Assembly (NCBI RefSeq): GCF_020734105.1
Contig: NZ_JAJAFR010000014.1
Span: forward strand, 34,837-98,836
Direction of reading: 5' to 3'
Origin: Alkalihalobacillus deserti
GTDB taxonomy: Bacteria; Bacillota; Bacilli; Bacillales; Bacillaceae_D
DNA length: 64,000 nucleotides
Positions 17,580 to 28,109 of this stretch are shown here, in pieces. The translations under genes and the position numbers were made by a program. Each line of letters starts with the position of its first letter. Positions within the stretch are counted from its first letter, which is position 1. The notes under the pieces are model-generated. The model ran no database searches, had not been told where the DNA came from, and saw nothing but the letters and a program-made list of their open reading frames with translations.

Positions 17580-18029
17580 TTATAGCATATCTAAAAATCT
17601 TTGTGTTATTGCGGGACACTCTTCCCGATTTTTGCAAATAATAAGAATTGTATCATCTCCACATATCGTTCCCATTATTTCTGTCCAATCTAAATTATCA
17701 ATCAACGCACCAATCGAATTGGCATTCCCTGGTAATGTTTTCATCACGATCAGATTCTCTGAAAGATCAATACTCACAAAACTATCCATTAAAGACCGCT
17801 TAAGCTTCTGAAGTGGATTAAAGCGTTGGTCCGCTGGCAAACTGTATTTATAGCGTCCATCAAGCATAGGGACTTTCACTAGGTGAAGTTCCTTAATATC
17901 CCTCGATACCGTTGCTTGTGTGACATTATATCCTGCACGACGAAGTTGCTCGACTAAATCATCTTGTGTTTCAATTTCAGAATTTGCAATAATATCTCTT
18001 ATTTTGATATGTCTTTGCCCTTTATTCAT
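17580..18029 (-). CDS. argR: arginine repressor ArgR/AhrC
   Basis: Hexameric arginine-responsive regulator of arginine synthesis and breakdown. Of 149 residues, the N-terminal winged helix includes [19 protein letters not shown] and the C-terminal oligomerisation/arginine-binding domain includes the [13 protein letters not shown] loop with its Asp pair. The start at 18029 ([14 protein letters not shown]) matches the family start and follows GGGTGGG; the longer reading to 18050 adds seven residues without support. Same order as in B. subtilis (ahrC-recN). Confidence 0.96.
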   Translation of the reverse strand: MNKGQRHIKIRDIIANSEIETQDDLVEQLRRAGYNVTQATVSRDIKELHLVKVPMLDGRYKYSLPADQRFNPLQKLKRSLMDSFVSIDLSENLIVMKTLPGNANSIGALIDNLDWTEIMGTICGDDTILIICKNREECPAITQRFLDML

Positions 18030-18220
18030 TTTCCCACCCAATCTTTCCACAATCTCTTCTCTTCATTATCTACGGATTCTTGTCTTAATACAACTAAAGA
18101 AACGACAAAATCAAGCAAAAAAAGCAGAAAAGTACAAAAAACTATCATACAATAAAATGCAACAAGGATTTTGCCTTTTAAAGAGCGAATGAATATATTA
18201 ACATTTTATGGAAGCGGTGG

Positions 18221-19840
18221 ATGATATTGACGATGAATGACAATGAACGTATGAAAAATTTAGAAGATAGGGTTGCGAAGTTAGAAGAGGACCTATCGAA
18301 GTTAAGAGATCGAAAAACAATTCCACTCTCAAAAATCAATAAACCAATCTCTCCAACCACTAAATTGCCAATGAAAAAAGAAACAGATTGGGAAAAGAAA
18401 ATTGGACAGGTATGGTTACCAAGAATCTTTATTTTCGTTTTGCTTTTAGGAGTGATTTGGGGTTTTAAAGCAGGGACTGAAATGGGTTTCATTAATGATT
18501 ATGTACGAATTGGAGCAGTATACATAGCTGGATGCTTGATTCTTTTTATGGGTCATAAACAATGGCGTAACCAAAACATTGTTCTCGGGCAAGTTCTACT
18601 AGGTGGGGCGATAGCTATTTTCTTTATAACTACATTTACTGCCCATATCTTATATGATTTAATCCAATCTCCTACTGCTTTTACGATACACATTGTAGTT
18701 GTTCTAGTTGGATTTTTATTTACGAAATATTACCAATCACAAAGCATTGGAATTGTAAGTAGTATTGGGGCATGTTTAGTTCCGTTTCTAATTCAATCAG
18801 AAAGTGGCAACCTCTTATTTTTTGCTTTGTATGAACTCATCATTTTTGTAGCTTATATGATCCTTGCTTTGTCGCAAAAGCTTAAAGCTCTTTATTTAGT
18901 TGTGACATATGGTCTTCACTTATGTTTTTTGGTTTTCGCTTTTGTTCAATGGAATGCAGACATTCGGGCACTTGCGTTTGCAACTCTTGTCCAGCACATG
19001 ATCATTGTGTTCTATTTTCTTTATCGACAGACACTGAAAGAACAAGTAGCTTTTACCTTTTTAACAAGTTCAGTGCTCATGTCGTTGTGGTTTCTGGCCT
19101 CTTTTACTTATTCGTATTGGTTAACGATCCATATAAGTGCTTACTTGCTTTTTATAATCATTTTCAAAATGGATAAGAAAAAGCGATCCGTCTTCCTTTC
19201 AAGTGCAACCTTAACATTATTGCTTCTTTTATTAGACCTTTTTGAACAATCGACACTTGGACTGTTTCTTATTATCGAAGGGTCAATCGTCATTTATTTA
19301 AACTATCATTATCAATCAACCTTACAAAGATGGGTTGGATTTGGCGTTTATGTTCTTGGGGTTATTAGCATCCTTTCATTTCCAATTGAACGGTTTATTT
19401 CCATTGAGACATTAGCTTGGACGGTTCTGATGTCATCATTTTTGTTTCACTTCAAATCCAATCAAATCATAAGTCAAAAAAAGGAGTTAGCTGCTTTTAT
19501 AAAAATTCTAATAACATTTCTCGGCCTTATCTATCTATCACAGCTATCGTTATTGCTGACGAATTCTTTAGAACTTGAATCAATCGTTTTATCCCTGACT
19601 TGGATTATATATGCTGCTGCAAACGTTATTTATGGTCAGATAAAACAAGATAAGCTATTTCGTCTAATTGGTATGTTTATGATAGTCTTTACACTTCTTA
19701 AAGTTATTTTCATTGACTTACCTACTGTTTCGATTTTAATAAGAGCTATTTTATTTTTATTGGTTGGTGGAATAGGTTTGGCTATTTCTAGACTTTTTTA
19801 CAGGAAAGATCATACAAAAGATGATGGTCGAGAAAATTAG
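18221..19840 (+). CDS. DUF2339 polytopic membrane protein
   Basis: A 539-residue protein with a short N-terminal coiled coil (residues 6-30, ERMKNLEDRVAKLEEDLSK) and then about fourteen hydrophobic helices from residue 66 to the end. It fits the DUF2339 membrane family by layout. It is divergent from argR and stands alone on the plus strand inside a minus-strand cluster, which suggests insertion. An alternative start at 18233 is possible. The function is unknown; no catalytic motif is visible. Confidence 0.75.
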   Translation: MILTMNDNERMKNLEDRVAKLEEDLSKLRDRKTIPLSKINKPISPTTKLPMKKETDWEKKIGQVWLPRIFIFVLLLGVIWGFKAGTEMGFINDYVRIGAVYIAGCLILFMGHKQWRNQNIVLGQVLLGGAIAIFFITTFTAHILYDLIQSPTAFTIHIVVVLVGFLFTKYYQSQSIGIVSSIGACLVPFLIQSESGNLLFFALYELIIFVAYMILALSQKLKALYLVVTYGLHLCFLVFAFVQWNADIRALAFATLVQHMIIVFYFLYRQTLKEQVAFTFLTSSVLMSLWFLASFTYSYWLTIHISAYLLFIIIFKMDKKKRSVFLSSATLTLLLLLLDLFEQSTLGLFLIIEGSIVIYLNYHYQSTLQRWVGFGVYVLGVISILSFPIERFISIETLAWTVLMSSFLFHFKSNQIISQKKELAAFIKILITFLGLIYLSQLSLLLTNSLELESIVLSLTWIIYAAANVIYGQIKQDKLFRLIGMFMIVFTLLKVIFIDLPTVSILIRAILFLLVGGIGLAISRLFYRKDHTKDDGREN

Positions 19841-19876
19841 AAAAAAAGGACTGAACCTTTATGGTTAGTCCTTTAT
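19841..19876. terminator. bidirectional terminator between the DUF2339 gene and tlyA
   Basis: The stem AAAGGACTgAACC/GGTTAGTCCTTT (19845-19857 with 19863-19874, one bulge) is flanked by A and T runs and serves the two convergent genes. Confidence 0.85.
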
Positions 19877-19889
19877 CTATTTGACCCTT

Positions 19890-20732
19890 CTACTCCTGGC
19901 CACCTTCTTGCTTAACCTTTAATTGCTCATGGGCAGAATCTACCACTTCTTTTGTAGATATATTATCAGCAACATGTCCAACTTCTTTTTCACCAGTGAA
20001 ATGGAGATGCATAAGAAATTCAATATTCCCTTCCCCACCTTTAATTGGAGAAAAGCTAAGACCCGCTACATCAAACCCTTGTTGAACGGCAAACTCAGTG
20101 ATTTTCGTCACCACTTCTTCATGGACTCTTTTATCACGGACAATTCCTTTTTTACCGACCTGTTCTCTTCCAGCTTCAAATTGTGGTTTAACAAGAGCTA
20201 CTACGTCACTATTTTGTACAAGAAGAGTTCGTAAAACAGGTAGGATCAGCTTAAGCGATATAAAGGAAACATCAATAGTCGCAAATTGAGGCAGTCCCTT
20301 GTTTAAATCCTCTGGCTTTACATAACGAAAGTTTGTCCGCTCCATGACGGTAACACGTTCGTCTTGACGAAGCTTCCACGCAAGTTGATTATAGCCAACA
20401 TCAAGAGCGTAAACCGCTTTGGCGCCATTTTGCAAGGAACAATCTGTAAAACCACCCGTCGATGCCCCAATATCCAAGACAATTTTATCTTTTAATGAGA
20501 GATCAAACTGTGTAATTGCTTTTTCTAATTTCAGACCACCACGACTTACATATGGCAGCGGATTTCCCTTTACTTCCAAAGGGGTTTCACGATCAACTTT
20601 CAATCCAGGCCTATCAACTCTTTCTGTTCCTGAAAAAACAAGACCCGCCATAATCGATCTTTTGGCTTTTTCTCTTGTTTCTATAAGTCCACGCTCAACT
20701 AGCAAGACATCTATTCGTTCTTTCTTCGTCAC
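19890..20732 (-). CDS. tlyA: TlyA-family rRNA 2'-O-methyltransferase
   Basis: RNA methyltransferase of 280 residues: an S4 RNA-binding domain at about 4-65 (RIDVLLVERGLIETREKAKR) and an FtsJ-like SAM domain from about 80 (VLDIGASTGGFTDCSLQ). It corresponds to YqxC of B. subtilis and to TlyA, which modifies cytidines of 16S/23S rRNA in some bacteria. It starts 5 bp downstream of dxs, the usual order, so it is translationally linked to the isoprenoid operon. Confidence 0.93.
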   Translation of the reverse strand: MTKKERIDVLLVERGLIETREKAKRSIMAGLVFSGTERVDRPGLKVDRETPLEVKGNPLPYVSRGGLKLEKAITQFDLSLKDKIVLDIGASTGGFTDCSLQNGAKAVYALDVGYNQLAWKLRQDERVTVMERTNFRYVKPEDLNKGLPQFATIDVSFISLKLILPVLRTLLVQNSDVVALVKPQFEAGREQVGKKGIVRDKRVHEEVVTKITEFAVQQGFDVAGLSFSPIKGGEGNIEFLMHLHFTGEKEVGHVADNISTKEVVDSAHEQLKVKQEGGQE

Positions 20733-20737
20733 GATCG

Positions 20738-22627
20738 TTACGCCCTTTGTCTTTTCTTTGGTAATAGCGTCATGACTTGATCTAACACATTGGCTGAAGT
20801 AAGTCCAATTTCTTCAAGTAATTCAGATACGCTACCATGTTCAATAAATTCATCTGGGATTCCCATCCGTTTGACTTCCACTTTGTGATAGCCATTATCA
20901 TGGAAAAACTCAAGCACTGCACTTCCAAAACCCGCTTGCAATGCCGCCTCTTCTAACGTTAACACCGGAACGTCTAACTTGGCAATATCATGCAAAAGAG
21001 CTTCATCTAACGGCTTAGCCGAGTTGGCATTAACCAACTTAACGGAAATGCCTTGCTTCTCTAATTGATTCATCGCTTCTTCTGCTACTGGAATCATCGT
21101 TCCAAAAGTCAAGATACAGGCGTCTGTACCGTCCTTTAACGTTTCCCATTTTCCGATCGGAAGTTGCTTTAATTCATCATCCATTTTAATACCGTATCCA
21201 TTTCCACGAGGATAACGAACAGCAATTGGACCACCATCATATTTACAAGCAGTATAGATCATATGCTGTAGCTCATTTTCATCTTTTGGCATTAATATTT
21301 TCATATTAGGAAGATGTCTTAAAAAGGCAATATCAAACACTCCTTGATGCGTTTCTCCATCTGCTCCAACAAGTCCAGCACGATCAATCGCAAATACGAC
21401 ATTTAAATTTTGTCTACAGATGTCATGAACGACTTGATCGTATCCACGCTGTAAGAAGGTTGAGTACACGGCAAACACAGGTTTCATTCCTTGCGTAGCT
21501 AACCCTCCAGCCATCGTTGTAGCATGCTGCTCAGCAATCCCAACATCAAACATCCGCTTTGGAAATTCCTTAGCAAATACATCAAGTTTCGTTCCACCAG
21601 GCATGGCTGCTGTTAATGCCACAATACGCTTGTCTTCACGGGCAATCTTCTTTAACGTTTCAGCAAATACCCCACTATAACTAGGTGGTCCTGGCTTTTT
21701 AACAACTTCACCTGATTCAATCTTGTATGGTCCGAGTCCATGCCAAGTTCCATACGCATCATTTTCTGCCGGCTCATAGCCCTTTCCCTTTTTCGTTAAC
21801 ACATGAACAATAACTGGACCTTTTGTTTTCTTGGCATACTTTAAATTTTCGGCTAAGTCATCAAGGTCATGTCCATCAACTGGACCTAAATAAGTAAATC
21901 CTAATTCTTCAAAAAAGATTCCAGAAACAAGTAAATACTTTAAGCTATCTTTTACTCGTTCAGCAGTAGCGGCAATCTTGCCACCTAAAGCAGGGATTTT
22001 CTTGATTAATTGCTCAAGCTCTTCTTTCGCTTTATGGTACTTACCTGCAGTGCGCAAGCGTCCAAGTACGTTATGAAGAGCGCCAACGTTTGGCGCTATA
22101 GACATTTCATTATCATTTAGAATCACGATCAAATCCGTTTGTTCATGACCAATATGATTTAATGCTTCAAGAGCCATACCACCTGTCAGGGCTCCATCGC
22201 CAATAATAGCAACAACATTTTCATCCGTACCTTTAATGTCACGAGCGGTTGCCATTCCCATTGCAGCAGAAAGCGAAGTAGAACTATGTCCAGTTTCCCA
22301 AACATCATGCTCGCTTTCATTACGCTTCGGAAAACCACAAAGGCCCTTATATTGGCGTAATTGATCAAACCTGTCAGCGCGACCGGTAAGAATTTTGTGT
22401 ACATACGCTTGATGCCCTACGTCCCAGATGAACTTATCTTTAGGACTATCAAACAAATGATGTAAGGCGAGGGTAAGCTCCACCACACCTAAATTAGGTC
22501 CTAGGTGACCACCCGTCACCGATAATTTTCCAATTAAGAAATGACGGATATCTTCTGCTAGGTCCTCTAATTGTTTCTTTGAATAGTCGTTAAGTTCGCT
22601 TGGGTCTTTAAATTCCTCTAGTTTCAT
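20738..22627 (-). CDS. dxs: 1-deoxy-D-xylulose-5-phosphate synthase
   Basis: First enzyme of the MEP isoprenoid pathway: condenses pyruvate and glyceraldehyde-3-phosphate. The 629 residues show the thiamine diphosphate motif starting at [18 protein letters not shown], a transketolase pyrimidine domain with [18 protein letters not shown], and a transketolase C domain from about 500. It lies just downstream of oapA and the OLE RNA, an arrangement typical of OLE-bearing Firmicutes; ispA, which uses its products, is upstream of the RNA. Confidence 0.97.
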   Translation of the reverse strand: MKLEEFKDPSELNDYSKKQLEDLAEDIRHFLIGKLSVTGGHLGPNLGVVELTLALHHLFDSPKDKFIWDVGHQAYVHKILTGRADRFDQLRQYKGLCGFPKRNESEHDVWETGHSSTSLSAAMGMATARDIKGTDENVVAIIGDGALTGGMALEALNHIGHEQTDLIVILNDNEMSIAPNVGALHNVLGRLRTAGKYHKAKEELEQLIKKIPALGGKIAATAERVKDSLKYLLVSGIFFEELGFTYLGPVDGHDLDDLAENLKYAKKTKGPVIVHVLTKKGKGYEPAENDAYGTWHGLGPYKIESGEVVKKPGPPSYSGVFAETLKKIAREDKRIVALTAAMPGGTKLDVFAKEFPKRMFDVGIAEQHATTMAGGLATQGMKPVFAVYSTFLQRGYDQVVHDICRQNLNVVFAIDRAGLVGADGETHQGVFDIAFLRHLPNMKILMPKDENELQHMIYTACKYDGGPIAVRYPRGNGYGIKMDDELKQLPIGKWETLKDGTDACILTFGTMIPVAEEAMNQLEKQGISVKLVNANSAKPLDEALLHDIAKLDVPVLTLEEAALQAGFGSAVLEFFHDNGYHKVEVKRMGIPDEFIEHGSVSELLEEIGLTSANVLDQVMTLLPKKRQRA

Positions 22628-22637
22628 AAAGGAACCC

Positions 22638-23249
22638 TCACTTTCGAGTCAGTTTGTCTTTTTTCTTCGTCTTCCCATTACTAACCGAGAACACTTTTAT
22701 CTTTAATCTTACCTCTAAAATGTATAATAATCTACCAACTTGATAGATGATCGCAGTAGAGTAATGGATGGCAAATGTTTTTCCAACTGCTTTACCACCT
22801 ACTGTTAAGGCTGCTACAACGCTTGTGAAAAGAATGGAAATGGCAAATTGCTGATAGGACGTATCGCTATAGCCAAGCTGTAAAGACAGCTGTAAAACAA
22901 CGTAGGCAGAAGCCGTACCACTAATAATCCCAGAAATATCTCCAATTACATCGTTACAAAAGTTAGCAAATTTATCCGCATTTCTTGTAATCAAGACGGC
23001 ATGCTTTGCCCCTTGTAAACGATCGGATGCCATCGCATGGAATGGCTTTTCATTAGCTGCTGTCGCGGCTACTCCAATTGTATCAAAGAACACCCCTAAA
23101 AAGACAATAATGAAAACGATCCCCATCCCAATAGCCCAAGTAACACCACTTAATATAAATGTGGAAATAACTGAAAAAATAGCCGCTAGCACGAGTGTGA
23201 TAACGGCAATACCCAAACTCCAATGTATCGATTTCAGAATAACTTTCAT
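22638..23249 (-). CDS. oapA: OLE-associated protein OapA (DUF1817 membrane protein)
   Basis: Integral membrane protein of 203 residues with four hydrophobic helices (about 10-33, 37-58, 105-127, 133-157) and a highly basic tail ([11 protein letters not shown]). The polar loop after helix 2, with [20 protein letters not shown] and [18 protein letters not shown], is the conserved part of the OapA family, which binds OLE RNA and brings it to the membrane. Recognition rests on this motif pattern plus its place directly 3' of an OLE RNA. The ribosome site AAGGTGA is rather far (13 bases) from the ATG. In B. halodurans, loss of OLE or OapA affects growth in short-chain alcohols and in cold; the same role here is inference. 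Confidence 0.92.
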   Translation of the reverse strand: MKVILKSIHWSLGIAVITLVLAAIFSVISTFILSGVTWAIGMGIVFIIVFLGVFFDTIGVAATAANEKPFHAMASDRLQGAKHAVLITRNADKFANFCNDVIGDISGIISGTASAYVVLQLSLQLGYSDTSYQQFAISILFTSVVAALTVGGKAVGKTFAIHYSTAIIYQVGRLLYILEVRLKIKVFSVSNGKTKKKDKLTRK

Positions 23250-23289
23250 AATTTTCTCAAAATCACCTTTTTAAGAATAGACTATGTAT

Positions 23290-23895
23290 AAATGATGGAG
23301 TGGTCATTTAAAGAGTAAACTCTGTAGCTTAGGTCCAGTAGGTTTTCCCAATTCAGAACCAATGCGTCGCCGCAAAGGCGGTTTCCCTTTACGCTGAATT
23401 TGACGTTGTCACCAAGCGTCAGACTAGATTACCACTTAGTCTACACTGCAATCCTCTTTAAATGTCTATTGAACAGTCTAGGAGATTTCCTCGGCAGTTC
23501 CTTGCCGTTCTTTTATCCTCTTTTGCAGAGTAGATTTCATATGACTTAAGGTTGAAAGCTGTTGGCCGACAGATACCAACCTCATCTCCATAATCCCCTC
23601 TTCCTCCACTCAAGGCAGGCTACGCTGCAGACAAGCTCCCTAGCTTGCCGATGCAGGTTCATACCCATTGCACTTGTACCTTACTCGTGTAAGGACCGAG
23701 CAAAAGGCCTCCACAGTAGGAGGGTCAACGCCCACATGCCTTTGTGGATCGCCCTACTACCTTATCTCCCAATCAAGACCCAAAGCTGGGCGCCTCAAGC
23801 CAAGACAAGGAGCTTCATCGATGTGCCCTTTGGCGGATTTTTAGCCCCGCCTTCAAGAACGGAGAACTGACTAGAATACTGCACCACTCTCGTAT
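23290..23895 (-). ncRNA. ole: OLE RNA (ornate, large, extremophilic)
   Basis: About 606 nt on the minus strand between ispA and oapA, with no believable gene. The ends pair: GAGTGGT (23883-23889) with ACCACTC (23298-23304), closing a long domain. Inside are many local stems, for example GGCGGGG/CCGCC near 23835, GGGCG...CGCCC near 23740, the GTAAGG/CCTTAC hairpin near 23690, GGCAAG/CTTGCC near 23650, GGCAAGGAACTGCC near 23495 and CCGCCTTTGCGG near 23375. Length, gene neighbours (ispA, oapA, dxs) and the structured, C/G-rich stretches identify OLE RNA. It has its own sigma-A promoter. The 3' end is estimated from the P1 pairing; no T-rich terminator is evident, so transcripts may run into oapA. 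Confidence 0.93.
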
Positions 23896-23901
23896 CCTGC
23901 T

Positions 23902-23930
23902 ATTATAGCATGGCGACATTGTAAGCTCAA
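23902..23930 (-). promoter_or_regulatory. sigma-A promoter of the OLE RNA
   Basis: On the minus strand TTGAGC (23925-23930), 17 bases, then TATAAT (23902-23907). The predicted start is near 23895, just before the first P1 strand of the RNA. It lies between the ispA stop and the RNA. Confidence 0.85.
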
Positions 23931-23946
23931 TGGAAATGCTTTGAAA

Positions 23947-24837
23947 TTAATGGTCACGATCTGCTACATAGTTGGTTAAAGCTAATAGTAATTGCTGTTC
24001 CATATTTACATTGGCTAAAAATTTCTTCGCTTTATCCTTATGCTCATTAAGCATGGATTTTGCTCCCTCTAACCCTAAAAGATTGGGATACGTACTTTTA
24101 TTATTGCCATTATCACTACCGATCGGCTTACCAATTAATTCCATATCCCCCTCAACATCAAGAATATCATCTTTAATTTGAAACATTAGTCCTAATTCTT
24201 TTGCAAACAGTTTTAGATTAGCAAGATCATTTGTAGTTGCCCCAGCAATAATGGCTCCTGAAATAATCGATGCAGATAATAAATCTCCTGTTTTATGTTC
24301 GTGAATATACATGAGTTCCTCAATAGAAAGAGCTTGGTTTTCGCCTTTCATATCAGCTACCTGCCCACCTACCATTCCCTCTGGTCCTGAAGCCTTTGCT
24401 ATTTCTTGGACAAGCAAAAGCTTTTTTTCTGACGAAAGGTTCACTCCTTGCATGTTAGCAATAAGTTCAAAACTATATGTAAATAAGGCATCTCCTGCTA
24501 AAATCGCCATCGCTTCTCCAAATACTTTATGGTTTGTAGGCTTGCCACGTCTTAGGTCATCATTATCCATAGCTGGCAAGTCATCATGGATGAGAGAATA
24601 TGTATGAATCATCTCGATGGCACACGCCACTTCATACCCTTCTTCCATTGGTTTTCCAAAGCTTTTTAGTGTGGCAAACAACAAAGCAGGACGAATTCTT
24701 TTTCCACCCGCATTAAGAGAATAGATCATTGCTTCTTTTAAGATAGATGGAGCTGCAAGCTTCTCAATATGGCTTGGTAGTTGCTGTTCAATATTAGCTT
24801 TTACCTCATTTAGAAAATAACGAAGCTCTTCACTCAC
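23947..24837 (-). CDS. ispA: farnesyl diphosphate synthase (polyprenyl synthetase)
   Basis: Condenses IPP with DMAPP/GPP. The 296 residues have both Asp-rich motifs, LIHDDLPAMDNDDLRRGKP near 80-98 and FQIKDDILDVEGD near 220-232, and the LNAGGKRIRP substrate site. The small residues before the first motif fit a short-chain (C15) synthase. It is 2 bp downstream of xseB in the common xseA-xseB-ispA order. Confidence 0.95.
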   Translation of the reverse strand: MSEELRYFLNEVKANIEQQLPSHIEKLAAPSILKEAMIYSLNAGGKRIRPALLFATLKSFGKPMEEGYEVACAIEMIHTYSLIHDDLPAMDNDDLRRGKPTNHKVFGEAMAILAGDALFTYSFELIANMQGVNLSSEKKLLLVQEIAKASGPEGMVGGQVADMKGENQALSIEELMYIHEHKTGDLLSASIISGAIIAGATTNDLANLKLFAKELGLMFQIKDDILDVEGDMELIGKPIGSDNGNNKSTYPNLLGLEGAKSMLNEHKDKAKKFLANVNMEQQLLLALTNYVADRDH

Positions 24838-24839
24838 TG

Positions 24840-25073
24840 TTATTCATCCTCCTGAAAATCTAGCAGTTCGATTTCTCCATCTTCATGAAGGATTTGATCC
24901 ATTTGTTTTTCCACCTGTTCAAGTTTTTCATGACATTTTTTAGACAAAGCCATTCCTTCCTGAAACATTGTAATCGCTTTTTCGAGTGGAACATCTCCTT
25001 GTTCAAGTTGTTCTACTACTTGCTCTAATTCAGCCATCGCCTCTTCAAAGCTTAGCTCTTCTTTCTCAGCCAT
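24840..25073 (-). CDS. xseB: exodeoxyribonuclease VII small subunit
   Basis: The 77-residue acidic helical protein matches XseB with [20 protein letters not shown] followed by [13 protein letters not shown]. Several copies bind the large subunit XseA to form the single-strand exonuclease. It starts 11 bp after xseA. Confidence 0.95.
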   Translation of the reverse strand: MAEKEELSFEEAMAELEQVVEQLEQGDVPLEKAITMFQEGMALSKKCHEKLEQVEKQMDQILHEDGEIELLDFQEDE

Positions 25074-25084
25074 TTTTTCTCCCC

Positions 25085-26431
25085 CTATTCCGTTGTCTCT
25101 ATATCTTCAACCAAACAATGAATCGTTCCATCTTTAACCCGTATATTTAATTTTACTCCGCTATTAACTTGTTTGACCGATTTCACTAGTGAATGATCCT
25201 CTTTGTAGGCTAAGCTATATCCACGATCCATCATTCGCAAAGGACTTAACAAATTTAAGTCTCCGAGTGCTTTTTCAAACGGTAGACGTTTTTCTTTCAC
25301 TTGTTGTTTTATCGCTTTTATTAATGCGTCTTGCAACTGTTGCTTTCTTTCTCTTGCTTGCCCAACTCTGATATGAGGATGCAATCGATTAAGAGCTTTA
25401 TCTAGGTGTCCTAGTTGATTAGCAGGTTCTGTTACAGTCATTACAATGGAACGTTTTAAACGATCAATATATCCATCTAATTGTTGTTCTTTCTGACGAA
25501 TTAACTGCTCGGGATATCTGAAAGCATACGATCGCTTTAGCCGATCCAACTTGTTGGTTTCCGTTACTAGTCTGTCACCCATAAGTTTCTTCAAACGTTT
25601 CTGCATCATCTGAAGAGAACGTTGAACTTCTCTTATATCTGGGACTGCAAGTTCAGCTGCCCCTGTTGGTGTAGGTGCTCGTAAATCAGCAACAAAGTCA
25701 CTAATCGTAAAATCCGTTTCATGTCCAACCGCAGAAATGACAGGGACTCGAGTTTCGGCAATAGCTCGAACGACTCCCTCATCATTAAAAGCCCATAACT
25801 CCTCAATGGAACCCCCACCACGCCCAACAATCAAACAATCAAAGCAATTAGCAAGATCTGCTTGCCTAATGGCACGAACAATAGATCCTGGTGCTTGCTC
25901 TCCTTGTACGAGGACAGGGAGCAAGGTGATTTGAGTAACAGGATAACGTCGCTTTAAGGTCGTCACAATATCTCGAATCGCTGCTCCAGTAGGAGATGTG
26001 ATCACTGCAATCCGAGAAGGAAAAATAGGGATCGGCTTTTTTCTTTCTGCATCAAATAAACCTTCATGCTCAAGTTGAGCTTTTAATTTTTCATAAGCTA
26101 AATATAGACTCCCAATTCCATCCGGTTGCATTTCTTTTGCATAGAACTGATATTGACCATAAGGCTCGTAAACATTCACCTCTCCACGAACGATTACCTT
26201 CATACCATTTTCCGGCTTAAATGCCAAATACCGGTTATGACCAGCAAACATTACAGCTTGCATTCTTGATTGATCGTCTTTGATCGTGAAATAAAGATGT
26301 CCACGGCTATGCAACTTTACATTGGAAAGTTCTCCTCTTAACCAAACATTATGAAGGATGGAGTCTTCCTCTAAGAGCGATTTGATGTAGCGAGTCGCCT
26401 CAGATATGGACCAAATATTTTGAGTTGCCAT
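25085..26431 (-). CDS. xseA: exodeoxyribonuclease VII large subunit
   Basis: Catalytic subunit for exonuclease VII, 448 residues. An N-terminal OB fold lies at about 10-105 ([20 protein letters not shown]), followed by the catalytic domain with [33 protein letters not shown] and [20 protein letters not shown], which hold the conserved acidic and His residues, and a long C-terminal coiled coil that carries XseB. It lies 11 bp downstream of folD. Confidence 0.96.
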   Translation of the reverse strand: MATQNIWSISEATRYIKSLLEEDSILHNVWLRGELSNVKLHSRGHLYFTIKDDQSRMQAVMFAGHNRYLAFKPENGMKVIVRGEVNVYEPYGQYQFYAKEMQPDGIGSLYLAYEKLKAQLEHEGLFDAERKKPIPIFPSRIAVITSPTGAAIRDIVTTLKRRYPVTQITLLPVLVQGEQAPGSIVRAIRQADLANCFDCLIVGRGGGSIEELWAFNDEGVVRAIAETRVPVISAVGHETDFTISDFVADLRAPTPTGAAELAVPDIREVQRSLQMMQKRLKKLMGDRLVTETNKLDRLKRSYAFRYPEQLIRQKEQQLDGYIDRLKRSIVMTVTEPANQLGHLDKALNRLHPHIRVGQARERKQQLQDALIKAIKQQVKEKRLPFEKALGDLNLLSPLRMMDRGYSLAYKEDHSLVKSVKQVNSGVKLNIRVKDGTIHCLVEDIETTE

Positions 26432-26442
26432 TTTCTCTGAAC

Positions 26443-27288
26443 CTATAAACGCTTTCGTGCTGATTGAACAGTATTTTCTAAGAGCATCGTAATCGTCATC
26501 GGACCAACCCCACCTGGAACAGGAGTTAGATAAGAGGCCTTTTCTTTTACACTATCAAAGTCTACATCACCACAAAGTTTGCCATCAACTCGATTTATTC
26601 CTACATCAACGACGACTGCTCCTGGCTTTACATCATCTGCATTTATGAAATTAGCTCTTCCGATTGCCACTATTAAAATATCCGCTAAATTCGTCATCTC
26701 ACGTAGATTTTTTGTTCGAGAATGACAGTATGTAACTGTAGCATGTTCATTTAAAAGTAACTGCCCAACAGGTTTACCAACAATATTGCTACGACCCACA
26801 ACGACAACATGCTTGCCTACTAGATCGATTTTAGCTTCTTTCAACATTTCAACAACACCATATGGCGTACAAGGCAAGAAGGTCTCTTCCCCTACCATCA
26901 TTTTACCAATATTAATTGGGTGAAAACCGTCTACGTCTTTTTCAGGAGCAATCTTTTCAATAACTGCCTGTTCAGAAATGTGCTTTGGAATTGGAAGTTG
27001 CACTAAAATTCCATCTATGGAGTTGTCTTCATTTAGACGCTCGATATCAGATAATAATTCTTCTTCGGTAATCGTATCTGGCTTTTTAATTAAGACAGAA
27101 TGGATACCAGCTTGTTCGCAAGCTTTTTGCTTTGCTTTTACATAGCTTTGTGAAGCTGGATCTTCCCCTACTAAAATTACGGCTAGTCCAGGAATTACAT
27201 TTTCAGTTGTCAGTTGGTCCACGTCTTTTTTTAATTGCTCTCTTTTTTTCGCTGCAAGTTCTTTTCCATTCAATAATAAAGCTGTCAT
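26443..27288 (-). CDS. folD: bifunctional methylenetetrahydrofolate dehydrogenase/cyclohydrolase
   Basis: Interconverts 5,10-methylene-, methenyl- and 10-formyl-THF. The 281 residues include the catalytic Tyr-Lys pair in SQSYVKAKQKACEQ, the QLPIPKHI folate loop and the nucleotide-binding VVVGRSNIVGKPVGQLL, and end in TPVPGGVGPMTI. The operon order nusB-folD-xseA is that of Bacillus. Confidence 0.96.
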   Translation of the reverse strand: MTALLLNGKELAAKKREQLKKDVDQLTTENVIPGLAVILVGEDPASQSYVKAKQKACEQAGIHSVLIKKPDTITEEELLSDIERLNEDNSIDGILVQLPIPKHISEQAVIEKIAPEKDVDGFHPINIGKMMVGEETFLPCTPYGVVEMLKEAKIDLVGKHVVVVGRSNIVGKPVGQLLLNEHATVTYCHSRTKNLREMTNLADILIVAIGRANFINADDVKPGAVVVDVGINRVDGKLCGDVDFDSVKEKASYLTPVPGGVGPMTITMLLENTVQSARKRL

Positions 27289-27310
27289 TCTTTTTCCACT
27301 CCCTTAAGTT

Positions 27311-27700
27311 TTAAATTTCTTCCATAGCTTTGGACAATACTCCATTTACGAAGCGTCCTGACTCTTCCCCACCAAATGCTTTTGCTAACTCAATACCCTC
27401 ATTAAACGTTACGTTTACTGGAATATCTTCAATGTATTTCATCTCATAAAGTGACATACGAACAATCGCACGATCAACAAGACCCATTCGATCAATGGTC
27501 CAGCCTTGAAGGCTTGCAGAGATCAACGGATCAATTGCACTTTTTTGTTCAACCGTTCCTTTTACAAGGTCGGTCATAAAATCACTTGCCGTTTCCTCAT
27601 CATCAAGCACACTATGTATGGCTGAGTCTATATCTGTATCCGCTAAATCAATTTGATAGAGCGCTTGTGCTGCTCTAAGTCTTGCTACTCTTCGATTCAT
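27311..27700 (-). CDS. nusB: transcription antitermination factor NusB
   Basis: All-helical RNA-binding protein of 129 residues acting with NusE on boxA of rRNA leaders. Typical parts are NRRVARLRAAQALYQIDLAD at the start and the C-terminal ELAKAFGGEESGRFVNGVLS. It starts the nusB-folD-xseAB-ispA run. The 408-bp upstream gap holds an inverted repeat GTATGC/GCATAC (27721-27743) close to the ribosome site AAAAAGGAG. Confidence 0.95.
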   Translation of the reverse strand: MNRRVARLRAAQALYQIDLADTDIDSAIHSVLDDEETASDFMTDLVKGTVEQKSAIDPLISASLQGWTIDRMGLVDRAIVRMSLYEMKYIEDIPVNVTFNEGIELAKAFGGEESGRFVNGVLSKAMEEI

Positions 27701-28060
27701 TTGTAAAACTCCTTTTTAAAAGTATGCATAAATAGATCGCATACTTGTACAATTAATATGTTGATGATAGCATATCACGCCATGCTAAAACAGAACAATT
27801 TAGATTGAACACATTGATATCTTTCGGTTTCAATCAAACTGACTTTATATATGTGTGTGTTTCACGTGCAATGACTATTCCTTCCGCCTAGACACGAACA
27901 GAGTATAAAAGGCTCTGCTTACTTAGGATACCTATTCACAGAGGTTATTCATGCTACAATTCTGACACAAAGACAATGGCTCTATTCATAAATAAAAGAA
28001 TTTAAAGGAAGGTTTGAAGCTATTTTCTTTTCTTTTCTTTTTATTATATCCCAAAATAAC
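27701..28060. other. noncoding gap between yqhY and nusB
   Basis: No ORF with a ribosome site is present. Visible items: the 6-bp inverted repeat GTATGC/GCATAC at 27721-27743 just before nusB, and a pyrimidine-rich plus-strand stretch near 28020-28045. A nusB promoter must lie here but I cannot place it with confidence. Confidence 0.5.
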
Positions 28061-28091
28061 GAAAAGACAGTCGAGGATTATACCTCAACTG
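28061..28091 (-). terminator. terminator of the accB-accC-yqhY operon
   Basis: The stem CAGTTGAGG/CCTCGACTG (minus strand, one G-T pair) with loop TATAAT is followed by TCTTTTC. Confidence 0.78.
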
Positions 28092-28109
28092 CCCAAAAAC
28101 TATCATTGT

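Noticed and set aside
23562..23870. 102-codon plus-strand ORF
   Set aside because: It lies antisense inside the OLE RNA, has no ribosome site and no known fold.
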